Shown in pieces: positions 44,887-55,200 of a stretch of 64,000 bases of DNA. A program made the translations under genes and the position numbers. How positions within the stretch are numbered: the stretch's first letter is position 1; each line of letters begins with the position of its first letter. Under the pieces are notes generated by a model. That model was given only the letters and a program-made list of their open reading frames with translations. It ran no database searches and was not told the DNA's origin. Origin of the DNA: Chlorobaculum thiosulfatiphilum. Its GTDB lineage: Bacteria > Bacteroidota > Chlorobiia > Chlorobiales > Chlorobiaceae. The stretch lies in assembly GCF_006265165.1 (NCBI RefSeq), contig NZ_VDCH01000004.1, forward strand, positions 81,988 to 145,987, read 5' to 3'.

Positions 44887-47640
44887 GTGAAACTCACCAA
44901 GTCAATCAAACTCCTGTCTCTTTTGCTCCTCGTTCAATCTTTCGAGGGATTTGCGCCATTGCGGGCGGGCGAAAGTGCGTCGAAACCGCAGAGCGAAAAA
45001 GAGGCCGCGACGCCCGACAGCCTGGCGCGGAAGCCTGACGATCTTGACTCTACCGTCGTCTATACGGCGAGGGATTCGCTGATCTACAACGTCAACAAGC
45101 GTACCGCCGATCTTTTCGGCAAGGCGAAAGTCAATTACCGGGACAGCCGGATCGAAGGGCCGACAATCACAGTCGAACAGGGAACCTCCACCGCGCGCGC
45201 CAAGGCTTCGCGTGACTCGCTTGGCCGCCCCTCCGAGCTTCCCGTTTATACCGACAGTGCCGGCTCGTTCACCGCCGAAACGATGGCGTACAACTACAAG
45301 ACCAGAATTGGCACCGCGTCGGATATTTCATCGAAGGACGAACAGGGCATCTATTCGGGCAGGAATGTCAAGCGCATGCCCTCCGGAGAACTCTATATCG
45401 AGGATGGCGTCTATACCACCTGCGATCTCGAAGAGCCGCACTACTGGTTTGAAGGCGAGCACATGCGCATCATTCCGGACGACCGCCTGATTTCCCGGCC
45501 GTTCATCATGTACATTCATCCGGAAATTTTCAACAAGCGCCTTCCGGTGCTGCCGGTCATGTATCTGCCCTACATGTCGGCGCCGATCTCCAACAAGCGC
45601 GCCTCGGGCTTTCTGTTTCCGAGGCTCGGCAGTGGCGGCGACATGGGCACCTACCTGTCGAATCTCGGCTATTTCTGGGCGATCAGCGACTACGCCGATC
45701 TCCGGGTTGAAGGCGATGTTTCGTTCAACGGGAGCTGGCGGCTTGGCCAGCGGTTCCGCTATCAAAACGGTGATCTTTACAGCGGCTCGATCACGGGAGA
45801 GTATGAAAAAATCATGCTGAACGATTCGGATGACCCCGATCACAGACGTTATATCAACCGCGATTTAAGGATCATTCACCACCAGCAGTTCGACCCGACC
45901 GCCCGGCTCGACGTCAATCTTCAGTATCTGGGCGGCGATCGCTATTACGACAATACCTCGATCGATCTCGAAACGCTCGTTGCCGAACAGGCAACCTCGT
46001 ACGCTTCGTTTTCAAAATCGTGGGATGAGAACAACCGGGTGCTGATCGCCGGCTACCAGAAGGTGGACGATCTCTCGACCGGCGAACTGACACAAAAAGC
46101 TACGGCATCGCTTTACCAGAACCGCATCTATCCCTTCCGGCCAAGGCTCTCTTCATCGCCATCGGAGTCACCTGGCTGGAGTTCGCGTCTGTTTGTGCAG
46201 CCGACCCTGTCGGGCAGCGCTCTTTTCAACGAGGCCTGGGGGATCAAAACCGATTTCTACTCGGGCAATGCGGGACTGGAGTTTGGTTATCTGCACGATT
46301 TTTCTCCCGGATACCGGGCGTTGTTTACGCAGGGCATCAACGTGCAGGCGCTTGGCAAAACGATAAGCGAGCAGGATGATCTCGACGCCACCAGCATTCA
46401 GCTTCCCTTCAAAATCCAGAGCACGCTGTTCAAATACCTGCATCTGACTCCGGCGGTGACTTTCACCCAGTATCGGGTCAACAGCACGGTCAGCAAATAT
46501 TACGACACCAGCGCTGGCGAAGAGTTGACGAACACCATCGCCGAGCCTGCCAGCTACGCCACGACGGTTTTTTCGCTCGACGCCCAGACCCGGCTCTACG
46601 GGGTGATGAACACCGGCTTTCTCGACAAGCTTACCGGCCTCAGCGCCATTCGCCACACCTTCATCCCGACCGTTTCATTTATCTACAATCCCGATTACAG
46701 GGGAAGCGGTTACGATATTTACGACTCCTATTACGATCCGGTGGCGCTGCAAAATGTGCGGTACAACCGCTTTGGCGAGTCGCTCTACTCCGCCGTGCCC
46801 GAGGAGCGCACCTTTGTCGGCCTCAGCCTCCAGAACCTTTTTCACGGCAAGTTCCGGAGCGACGAGGTGTCGAGCGAGAGTGGCGACAGCGCGGGCGCGG
46901 GTTACAAAACGGCGCAGTTGCTCTCCCTGACGGCGTCGTCCGGATACAATTTCGCAGCCGACGAAATGCCCATCGCGCCGCTGGTGCTGATGGCGTCGAG
47001 CAACGCTTTTGCGCCCGCGCTGATGTTCAGCGCCGGAGCGACCTATGACTTCTATACGTACGATCCGTTGACCGGCGACCGGGTGGACAAGCTTGCCATG
47101 GACGACGGCAAGGGCCTGCTCCGCTTCGTCAACGGCTTTCTCAACATGAGCGTGAGCAAGAGTGGCCACCTGCGCTCGCCGTTCGCCTCCGTCGATAAAA
47201 ACGACAGCGATACGCCGCTCGTCAAAAACACGTCATTGCCGGTCGAGCAGGCGCTCTACAAGGAGCGGTTCCACAGCGATGAACTGACCGATTTCAGCGC
47301 GTCGTTGCCCTGGTCGCTGCGCATGTCGCTCTATCTGATCAGCGACAAGAGCGACCCGCTCGATCCTTACTCCACCGCGCTGTTGAACTCAGCCGGGCGG
47401 CTCGCGCTTTCGCGGAACTGGCAGGTTGGCTTCAGCACCAGCTACGATTTCAGGAACAACGAGTTCGTCTATCCCGCGCTCATGCTCTACAGGGATTTGC
47501 ACGATTTCCAGTTCAGCGCGCAGTGGGTGCCGTCGGGCGAGCACAAGGGTTATCTGTTCCAGATCGCCATGAAACCGGCAAACCTCAAGTATCTGAAGCT
47601 GAAGGCGGGAAGCGGAAATATCGTTCAGCCGGTGGATTAG
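44887..47640 (+). CDS. lptD: LPS-assembly outer-membrane protein LptD (OstA)
   Basis: LptD is the outer-membrane barrel that inserts lipopolysaccharide. GTG 44887 starts a signal peptide (MKLTKSIKLLSLLLLVQSFE), cleaved near RAG/ES. The N-terminal ~150 residues form an OstA-like jellyroll (DRDSLIYNVNKRTADLFGKAKVNYRDSR) with repeated beta-strands. The rest is a ~700-residue barrel with characteristic segments such as LPVMYLPYMSAPISNKRASGFLFP and alternating hydrophobic strands. The conserved disulphide cysteines of E. coli LptD are not obvious, as in other Chlorobi and Bacteroidetes. It is followed by the hydrolase gene on the other strand. No surA is adjacent. Confidence 0.88.
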   Translation: MKLTKSIKLLSLLLLVQSFEGFAPLRAGESASKPQSEKEAATPDSLARKPDDLDSTVVYTARDSLIYNVNKRTADLFGKAKVNYRDSRIEGPTITVEQGTSTARAKASRDSLGRPSELPVYTDSAGSFTAETMAYNYKTRIGTASDISSKDEQGIYSGRNVKRMPSGELYIEDGVYTTCDLEEPHYWFEGEHMRIIPDDRLISRPFIMYIHPEIFNKRLPVLPVMYLPYMSAPISNKRASGFLFPRLGSGGDMGTYLSNLGYFWAISDYADLRVEGDVSFNGSWRLGQRFRYQNGDLYSGSITGEYEKIMLNDSDDPDHRRYINRDLRIIHHQQFDPTARLDVNLQYLGGDRYYDNTSIDLETLVAEQATSYASFSKSWDENNRVLIAGYQKVDDLSTGELTQKATASLYQNRIYPFRPRLSSSPSESPGWSSRLFVQPTLSGSALFNEAWGIKTDFYSGNAGLEFGYLHDFSPGYRALFTQGINVQALGKTISEQDDLDATSIQLPFKIQSTLFKYLHLTPAVTFTQYRVNSTVSKYYDTSAGEELTNTIAEPASYATTVFSLDAQTRLYGVMNTGFLDKLTGLSAIRHTFIPTVSFIYNPDYRGSGYDIYDSYYDPVALQNVRYNRFGESLYSAVPEERTFVGLSLQNLFHGKFRSDEVSSESGDSAGAGYKTAQLLSLTASSGYNFAADEMPIAPLVLMASSNAFAPALMFSAGATYDFYTYDPLTGDRVDKLAMDDGKGLLRFVNGFLNMSVSKSGHLRSPFASVDKNDSDTPLVKNTSLPVEQALYKERFHSDELTDFSASLPWSLRMSLYLISDKSDPLDPYSTALLNSAGRLALSRNWQVGFSTSYDFRNNEFVYPALMLYRDLHDFQFSAQWVPSGEHKGYLFQIAMKPANLKYLKLKAGSGNIVQPVD

Positions 47641-47667
47641 GAGCTCGTCCGGTCTTGCGCGGCGTTG

Positions 47668-48537
47668 TCACTCCAACTGGAGAAGAAGCTGCGCGAGCCG
47701 TGCGTTGAAAGATTCGTGAGCGTCGTGATGGATGCAGTGCCCCGCTTTCGGAATGATGAACGCGCCGGCCTGCGGAAGCAGCTCCTGAAACTCCGGAATG
47801 ATTTTGTGCGGCGGCAGGGCGGTGTCTTCGGCGCCCCACAAGAGCCAGGCGTCGCCCTTGTAGTTGCAGGGCTTGATGCCGTCGAGCAGGAAGTCGTGCG
47901 GGCGTTTCGACGGCGAGAGGTAGGAAAACATCGCTCCGCGATCCTGCAACGGGCGGGAGAACTGGTTGATCAGGTTGAAATCGACCTTTTTCTGGTTGTA
48001 ATAGGTCGGGCCGAGGCTCTGGCTGACGCCGACGGGATTGGCGAAGGCCGCGAAGAGCATCTCGCCGATGAGCGGAGAACCGACCAGGCCGAAAAATATC
48101 TTGGCTACACCATCCATGCTGTCGCCGTACAGGCCGGAGGGATTGGCCAGCACGAGCGCCCGGACGCTTTCCGGATTGTGATGCGCGTAGATGATGCTGC
48201 TGGCCGCGCCCATCGAGTGACCCACCAGAATGACTTTTTCCAGCTTTTTCAGATGCATGAACGCCTTGATCTGCGCCGCGAAGAGCGCCAGGCTGTAGCG
48301 CACGTTTGGCTTGCCGGACTGGCCGAAGCCGATCAGATCCATGGCGTAGATCCGGTAGCGGTCGCTGAACGAAGGGATGTTGTCGCTCCAGTGCTCGATC
48401 ATGCCACCGTAGCCGTGGATGAAGAGCAGCGGCGTATTCCGGGCCTCCTCCGGGCCGTATTCGCGGTAGCGTATTTTTGCTTCGATCTCTTCGGAGAGCT
48501 GCCAGATGAACCAGCGGTCTTGCGATGGTGTTTTCAT
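47668..48537 (-). CDS. Alpha/beta hydrolase
   Basis: From ATG 48537 ([14 protein letters not shown]) the protein has 289 residues. The open frame reaches 16 codons further upstream, but those do not look like the family. It has the fold-1 hydrolase pattern. The HGYGG oxyanion region lies at 41-45 and the nucleophile Ser108 in GHSMGA. Asp in [11 protein letters not shown] and His in [16 protein letters not shown] complete the triad. The substrate is unknown. Related proteins near photosynthesis genes are called BchO, but nothing here supports that. It sits between lptD and the Rrf2 regulator. Confidence 0.85.
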   Translation of the reverse strand: MKTPSQDRWFIWQLSEEIEAKIRYREYGPEEARNTPLLFIHGYGGMIEHWSDNIPSFSDRYRIYAMDLIGFGQSGKPNVRYSLALFAAQIKAFMHLKKLEKVILVGHSMGAASSIIYAHHNPESVRALVLANPSGLYGDSMDGVAKIFFGLVGSPLIGEMLFAAFANPVGVSQSLGPTYYNQKKVDFNLINQFSRPLQDRGAMFSYLSPSKRPHDFLLDGIKPCNYKGDAWLLWGAEDTALPPHKIIPEFQELLPQAGAFIIPKAGHCIHHDAHESFNARLAQLLLQLE

Positions 48538-48691
48538 GCGTCGGGTAGGAACTGTGCCGGTCAAAGGCGATTGATATGATTGCAATGCTGATAAAATATA
48601 ATCCGAAGTCCGAAAGAATAAAGGTGGATCGGGGAATTTCCTGAAACAGGTGCGGGTTTATCCTGTTTTCCCATTACTCCTCTTTTCGCTT

Positions 48692-49102
48692 ATGCTGCAA
48701 GTATCCAGAAAATTTGAATACGGCCTGCACGCCGTGACCTACCTGGCCATGAAAGGCCCCGAGCGGGTGGTGACGGTCAAGGAGCTAGCCGTCGAGATCG
48801 GCTTTTCCCAGGTGTTCCTCGCCAAGGCGATGCAGAGCCTGAACAAGGCGGGCATCACCCGGTCGGTGCAGGGGGTCAAGGGCGGCTATACGCTCGCCAA
48901 GGCTCCCGGAGAGATCACCGTCGGCGATATCGGCGTGGCCATCGAGGGTGAGCCGCATCTGATGCGCTGTTCCGGCGAGGATTGCCAGTGCGAAATCGAG
49001 ACGAGCTGCACCCACAAAGGCTACATGTTCAACCTCCAGAAAAGAATCCACGATCTCCTGGCCGAAACGACCGTCGCCATGCTGCTCGACAAATACCGGT
49101 AA
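48692..49102 (+). CDS. Rrf2-family transcriptional regulator
   Basis: From ATG 48692 (MLQVSRKFEYGLHAVTYLAM) the protein has 136 residues. It has a winged-helix N-terminus with VTVKELAVEIGFSQVFLAKAMQSLNKAGI and VQGVKGGYTLAKAP, typical of Rrf2/IscR. Near the C-terminus four cysteines occur in MRCSGEDCQCEIETSC (Cys93, Cys98, Cys100, Cys106), a layout that could hold an Fe-S cluster as in IscR, NsrR or RsrR. Such regulators sense iron-sulfur status, nitric oxide or redox state. It has no iscS/suf genes next to it, so the target is unknown. It is read toward uvrA, 164 bases away. Confidence 0.9.
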   Translation: MLQVSRKFEYGLHAVTYLAMKGPERVVTVKELAVEIGFSQVFLAKAMQSLNKAGITRSVQGVKGGYTLAKAPGEITVGDIGVAIEGEPHLMRCSGEDCQCEIETSCTHKGYMFNLQKRIHDLLAETTVAMLLDKYR

Positions 49103-49266
49103 ACTTCCGTGATTGCGCAATTTTTCGGCATCCTGTTCCGCCAAACGGAGATTGTTTCGTTTATTATCTGACAGCCGCGTGGATGGCCGGTGAGAGCGTC
49201 GGCGCTCCGCCATGCGCCTGATTTCCGGTTATCCGTTTACTAGCAAGCAAGTTATCACCGCATTTC

Positions 49267-52143
49267 ATGTCATCCACCGAGACCCCCAACGCGCAACTTC
49301 CGGAAACGAACGCAACATCCACTCCGGATGACGGAGCTGAGAGCCGTCTTCCCGACATCGTGCTTGGCGGCGTTTCGACGCACAACCTCAAGCATGTCAC
49401 CGTCCGCATTCCGCGCAACCGCTTCGTCGTGCTGACCGGGCTGAGCGGCTCCGGCAAGTCGAGCCTCGCCTTCGACACGCTCTACGCCGAAGGGCACCGG
49501 CGCTACGTCGAGTCGCTCTCGGCTTACGTGCGGCAGTTCCTCGAACGGATGCCCAAGCCCGAGATCGAGACGGTCGAGGGGATCGCGCCGGCCATCGCCA
49601 TCGAGCAGAAGGCACTGCCCAAAAATCCTCGCTCGACGGTCGGCACGGTGTCGGAGATTTACGACTACCTGCGCTTGCTCTACGCCCGCATCGGCAAGAT
49701 CTATTCGCGCGACACCGGCGAGCTGGTGCTCAAGCACACGCCGGAGGATGTGAGCTTGCAGGCGCGATTCTTCGACGATGGTACGCGCTTTTACGTCGGC
49801 TTTCCTTTTCCGAGCCACCACGATCTCCGCAACCGCGACCGCACGGTGGCCGACGAGCTGAAGAACCTGCTCAAGAAAGGTTTTTTCCGTCTGCTGAAGG
49901 GTGAAACCGTCATCGATATTTCCGGCGAGATGGAGCGCACCGGGGTGGAGGCGATGAAGCGCCAGGAGCTTTCGGAGCTGCTCGTGCTGGTGGACCGGTT
50001 CGTCGCCAAAAAGGACGAGAAGATTTACAGCCGCGTCGCGCAGGCCGCCGAGAGCTGCTTCGCCGAGTCGGGCGGCAACGCCATCATCCGCGTGGCGGGC
50101 GGCAAGGAGTACCGCTTCAGCGACCGGCTGGAGCTGAACGGCGTTACCTATCAGGAGCCGTCGCCGCAGCTCTTCGCCTTCAACTCGCCCATTGGAGCCT
50201 GCACCGCCTGCCAGGGGTTCGGGCGCATCGCGGGCATCGACGAGGATGCGGTGGTGCCGGACAAGTCGCTCTCGCTCAAGGAGGGGGCGATTACCTGCTG
50301 GAACTCCGAAAAGTATTCGTGGTACCGCAGGCAGTTGCTGAAAATCGCGCCCGATGTGGGCATTCCGGTGGATGTGCCCTACGAGAAGCTTGGCCGCGTG
50401 CACCGCGAGATGCTCTGGAAGGGTATTCCTGAGCGGAGCTTCAAGGGGCTGTGGCCCTTTTTCGAGGAGATCGAAAAGGATGCAGGCTACAAGGTGCACT
50501 ACCGGGTATTCCTGAGCCGCTACCGGGGCTACGCCACCTGCCCGGAGTGCGAGGGGGCGCGGCTCAATCCCGACGCCTTGCAGGTGCGGGTCTCGGGCAG
50601 GAACATCGGCGAAGTTGTCCGCATGACCATCGCCGATGCGCAGGCCTTTTTCGCCGCGCTCGAAATTTCACCCTTCGATCGCTCCGTGGCCGACGCCATA
50701 CTTCGGGAGATCAACAAGCGGCTTGGCTACCTGATGGATGTCGGCCTCGACTACCTCACGCTCGACCGGCTGACGCACACCCTCTCCGGCGGCGAATTCC
50801 AGCGCATCAACCTCTCGACCTCGCTCGGCTCGCCCCTGGTGGGCGCAATCTACATTCTCGACGAGCCGAGCATCGGCCTGCACCAGAGCGACTCGGCGCG
50901 GCTCGTGGCGCTGCTCAAGCGGCTGCGCGACCTCGGCAACACGGTGGTGGTGGTCGAGCACGACCGCGAGATCATCGAGGCCGCCGACGAGGTGATCGAC
51001 CTCGGCCCGCGCGCCGGGCGACTCGGCGGCGAGATCGTCTTCCACGGCCCGCCCTCGGCGATGGCCGGAGCCGAAGGTTCGCTGACCGCCGACTACCTCG
51101 CGGGCCGCAAGCAGATCGCCGTGCCCGCCGAACGGCGCAAGCCGGACTTCTCACGCTGCATCGAAATCACCGGCGCGATGCAGAACAACCTGCGCAACAT
51201 CGACGTCAAGTTCCCGCTTGGCGTCATGACCTGCATCACCGGCGTGAGCGGTTCGGGCAAATCGACGCTCGTGAACGACATTCTCAAGCTCGGCATCATC
51301 CGCGAAAAAGAGGGGTTGCGGGAAAAGGTGGGTACGCACCGCGCCATTTCGGGCACGGAGCTGATCGAGAAGGTCGAGCATGTCGATCAGTCGCCCATCG
51401 GCAAATCGAGCCGCAGCAACCCGGCGACCTACCTCAAGATTTTCGACGACATCCGCCAACTCTTCGCCGCGACCCGCGAAAGCAGGTCACGCGGCTGGAA
51501 GCCCGGCTACTTCTCGTTCAACATTCCCGGTGGGCGTTGTGAAACCTGCGCGGGCGAGGGGACGGTCAAAATCGAGATGCAGTTTCTGGCCGACATCGAG
51601 GCGGTCTGCGAGGAGTGCGAGGGCAAGCGCTACAAGCCCTCGACGCTGGAGGTGCAGTACAACGGTCGGTCGATCGCCGAGGTGCTCGATCTGACCGTCG
51701 AGGAGGCGATCACCTTTTTCGGGCCGGAAAAATCGATCCAGAAGAAGCTCCGGGTGTTGCAGGATGTGGGTCTCGAATACATCCGCCTCGGCCAGTCTTC
51801 CAGCACCCTCTCCGGCGGCGAGGCTCAGCGGCTCAAGCTCGCGCACTTCATCTCGCGCTCCGACGTCAGCAACACGCTCTTCATCTTCGACGAACCCACC
51901 ACCGGCCTGCACTTCGACGACATCTCCAAGCTGTTGCGCTGTTTCGAGGAGCTCTTGGCCCGCGGCAACACGCTGGTCATCATCGAGCACAACCCCGACA
52001 TCATCAAGCAGGCCGACTGGATCATCGACCTCGGCCCCGGCGCGGGTGTGCGCGGCGGCGACATCGTGGCGGTGGGAACGCCGGAACAGATTCGCGACTG
52101 CGAAGCCTCGCTCACGGGGAGGCATTTGCGGGGGTATGTGTAA
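49267..52143 (+). CDS. uvrA: UvrABC system protein A
   Basis: UvrA is the damage-sensing ATPase of nucleotide excision repair. The 958-residue protein has both ABC modules: Walker A GLSGSGKS (near 60-67) and GVSGSGKS (near 660-667), with TLSGGEFQR and TLSGGEAQR signatures. Zinc-finger cysteines lie in ACTACQGFG, CPECEGAR, GGRCETCAGEG and CEECEGKRY. Typical blocks such as FNSPIGACTACQG and EPSIGLHQSD are clear. The start is ATG 49267. The stop is followed by a hairpin terminator. A degraded copy of its last codons and of this terminator occurs at 59026-59092, beyond the NRPS gene. Confidence 0.97.
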   Translation: MSSTETPNAQLPETNATSTPDDGAESRLPDIVLGGVSTHNLKHVTVRIPRNRFVVLTGLSGSGKSSLAFDTLYAEGHRRYVESLSAYVRQFLERMPKPEIETVEGIAPAIAIEQKALPKNPRSTVGTVSEIYDYLRLLYARIGKIYSRDTGELVLKHTPEDVSLQARFFDDGTRFYVGFPFPSHHDLRNRDRTVADELKNLLKKGFFRLLKGETVIDISGEMERTGVEAMKRQELSELLVLVDRFVAKKDEKIYSRVAQAAESCFAESGGNAIIRVAGGKEYRFSDRLELNGVTYQEPSPQLFAFNSPIGACTACQGFGRIAGIDEDAVVPDKSLSLKEGAITCWNSEKYSWYRRQLLKIAPDVGIPVDVPYEKLGRVHREMLWKGIPERSFKGLWPFFEEIEKDAGYKVHYRVFLSRYRGYATCPECEGARLNPDALQVRVSGRNIGEVVRMTIADAQAFFAALEISPFDRSVADAILREINKRLGYLMDVGLDYLTLDRLTHTLSGGEFQRINLSTSLGSPLVGAIYILDEPSIGLHQSDSARLVALLKRLRDLGNTVVVVEHDREIIEAADEVIDLGPRAGRLGGEIVFHGPPSAMAGAEGSLTADYLAGRKQIAVPAERRKPDFSRCIEITGAMQNNLRNIDVKFPLGVMTCITGVSGSGKSTLVNDILKLGIIREKEGLREKVGTHRAISGTELIEKVEHVDQSPIGKSSRSNPATYLKIFDDIRQLFAATRESRSRGWKPGYFSFNIPGGRCETCAGEGTVKIEMQFLADIEAVCEECEGKRYKPSTLEVQYNGRSIAEVLDLTVEEAITFFGPEKSIQKKLRVLQDVGLEYIRLGQSSSTLSGGEAQRLKLAHFISRSDVSNTLFIFDEPTTGLHFDDISKLLRCFEELLARGNTLVIIEHNPDIIKQADWIIDLGPGAGVRGGDIVAVGTPEQIRDCEASLTGRHLRGYV

Positions 52144-52157
52144 AAGCGGGAACAGTT

Positions 52158-52181
52158 CAGCGCTTCGCATCGCTGTTTTTT
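52158..52181 (+). terminator. Terminator after uvrA
   Basis: CAGCG (52158-52162) pairs with CGCTG (52171-52175) and is followed by six Ts. The same 28-base string, AGTTCAGCGCTTC onward, is repeated at 59065-59092. Confidence 0.75.
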
Positions 52182-52185
52182 CTCC

Positions 52186-52221
52186 TATAGGTCTTATAGG
52201 TCGTGTAAGTCCTATAATGCT
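52186..52221. repeat. Nine-base-period TATAGGTC repeat, locus 9
   Basis: Units TATAGGTCT, TATAGGTCG, TGTAAGTCC and TATAATGCT start at 52186, 52195, 52204 and 52213. It lies between uvrA and the NRPS gene. A short CTATAG also follows the uvrA-tail copy at 59095. Confidence 0.8.
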
Positions 52222-52270
52222 GAACTTGCGAAGAAAGAAGAGCTTCCTCAACTACCTTGCTCCCTCATTT

Positions 52271-55200
52271 TCAGCATTCACTCTCCAACCCACCGCGATT
52301 CGCTTCGTACACCATCTTTCTGGCGCGTAACGCCGAACCGGGCCGGAGAAACGCTTTCTCTCCTGTATCGATAAACCCCTTCGATTCGTACAGCCCGATT
52401 GCGGCCGTCTGGATTTCGGAGACCTGGAGTTCCATTTTCCGTGAGCCTCGCGAAACGGCCCATTCGATGATGGTATCGAGAAGGCGTGAAGCCGCTCCTT
52501 TTCCTCTGGACTCGCTCTCGACCCACATCCAGCGGAGTTCGGACAGCTCCGGTTCATTGGCGCTGATTCGTGCGGCGGTAAAGCCGATGCATCGCTGGTC
52601 GAGAAATGCCAGAAACATCGCCTCGTCTGGTGAATCGACGATGAAATCGAGTAACTGTTCCCAATAGCTCAGCGGTTCGTTCTGAACCTGATCGAGCGTG
52701 GCGACAAAAGCGTCGGGGGACTCTCTGATCGAACGCAAAGAAACAGTGCGCAACAGTTGGCTGTCTTTTTTTTCAGCCGCCCGGATGACGGTTCCGCGAG
52801 TTGCCGGTTCGGCGATGGGCGTCGCCGTTTTCAGGCTCTTTTCAATCGATTGCATCAGCTTCATGGCCAATGTTCCGACATGTGGATCGGCAAGCATTCC
52901 GAAATGATCGCCCGGACAATCAATGACCTCGACACCGCAGGAGGCAATCGCGCCCCATCCGAACTGAGGATCGAGGGAAAAACCGTCGCTACCCAGCCGT
53001 TCCCGGCTTTTGAACAGCACGACCTTTTCGTCGCAAGGTTGCGGCTGATAGTGAGTCAAGGCATCATCGTTCTGATTGTTTGCGGTAAATTCCTTCAGAA
53101 ACACCGGCAAGCGCCTGAAACCATACCGGCGGGTGTACACGCGCAGAAGCATCCGGGAGTACCACTGGTTGCCTTTTTCGATAATGCCAAGCCACTGGTA
53201 TCGCAATATTTCGGCTGCCTTGCCGATCAGATAGGAGATTCCCTCGCTTCTGAATTTTTCACGATGCCGGCGCATCTTCTCTGCTCCCGACACCACGGGA
53301 AAGGCTGCGGGCAGATTGGTGTCGAAGAGCGCAATCAGACGGACATCGTCTCCGGCGCGTCGAAACTCTCTGGCCATTTCAAAAGCGACGATGCCTCCGA
53401 AAGAGATGCCCGCCAGCAGATAAGGCCCGCGCGGCTGAATCCTTCTGATCTCCCGGACATAAAGCTTCGCCACCTCTTCTGCCCTGAAACCTTCGGCGGG
53501 ATACTCTTCGAGCAGGTGAATCGAAAGTCCATAAACCGGCAGTTCAGGGTGGAGGCGTCTGACCAAAGGTCGGCAGAACTTCAATCCTGTGCCGAGAATA
53601 TGAATGAAAAACAAGGGCGGATACGATGCTCCGGAATCGACGGAGTGGATGCAAACCGTGGGCGATGATTCGGGTACCCACTCCTCGTCGGCGATCCTTC
53701 GGGCAAGTTTTTCGATTGTCAGGCTCTGAAAAAGCCCGGACAGGGTGACTTTTTTGTTGACCTTTTTCTGAATTTGCGAGCACAATCTCACTGCCAGAAG
53801 AGAGTGGCCGCCAAGCTCGAAAAAGTCATCCCTGATGCCTATCGGATGGGTACCGAGAACCTCTTCCCAGATTTCGACAAGGGCGCTTTCGAGTTCGTTT
53901 CCCGGAGGGGCGCAGGGTTTCGTTCTTTCGATAACGGCGCTCGAGTCGGGCAAGGGGAGCGAGCTTCGGTCGATCTTGCCATTGGGCAGCAGCGGGATCT
54001 TTTCGATCGGAATGAAGTGAGATGGCACCATGTACTCAGGCATCTTTTGCGCCAGGTACGCCCTCAGCGCGGCGGTGGCGAGGCTTTTGTTCTCCGGGAC
54101 GAAGTAGGCCGCCAGCGAGCTTTTTCCCTGGTCGTTTTTCAGTTCGATGACCGCGGATTGTTTGATCAGCTCGTGCTGGTCGAGTATCGATTCGATCTCG
54201 CCAGGTTCGATCCTGAATCCCCGGATTTTCACCTGATTGTCGCGTCTGCCGAGAAACTGGAGATTGCCGTCGGAGAGGCTGCGGACCATATCTCCCGTCC
54301 GGTACAGCCGGCCTTTCGGCTGGCTCTCGTGAAAACAGTCATCGATAAATCGCTCGGCGGTCAACTCCGGCAGGTTGAGATACCCTTTCGCGACGCCTGC
54401 GCCTCCGATCAGCAGTTCGCCGGGCATGCCGAACGGAACCCGGCGCAACTGCTCGTCCACGACGTAGAGCCGCGTATTGGCGACAGCTTTTCCGATGGGA
54501 AGTCCGCGGTTCGCATCATAGGCGCAGGTAATTTCTGCCGGGTCGCCATACGCCGATACGACCGTGCATTCGGTAGGCCCGTAGGTGTTGACAAGTCTGA
54601 CCCTGCCGCCGCAACCCTGTTGCCATTTGCGGAAGTCCGTTACCGATGCCTGTTCTCCGCCGATAATGACCGTTCGGAGAGACGCCGGTATCCTCGCGGC
54701 GTTTACCGAAACTCCGTGAACGAGCTCTTTCCAGAACGCCGTCGGAAGATCGATGACGGAGATGTCATGGCTTTCGATAAATGCAAGAAAATCGGGTACC
54801 GAAATTGCCGGATCGAATGTCCTGATGAGCAGCGTCGCTCCGGCGGCAAGGGTCATGAATATCTCTTCGACCGATCCGTCAAAGCTCACGGAAAAAAACT
54901 GAAGCACCGTGTCGCTACCCGTAACTCCGTAGGCATCCGCTGCCGAAACGGCCAGATTCACAACTCCCCGGTGCTGAACTACGATGCCTTTCGGCGTTCC
55001 CGAGGTTCCCGAGGTGTACATGATGTAGGCGGTGTCATCGGCTCCGGCCAGTGAATCCGGATTGCCACGGGAGCGGCCTGGCTCGGCCGCATCGATCCGG
55101 TCGAGCAAGAGCAGATCGATGGAATGGTCGAATGCCAGCGCCTGCGCGGAGAGCGAATCGGTGACCGCGAGCCGTATTCCGGAGTCGCGCGCCATATACT

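Noticed and set aside
53774..55054. 426-codon plus-strand frame inside the NRPS region
   Set aside because: It is antisense to the A2 domain and has no recognisable domain. It is a shadow of a GC-rich gene.
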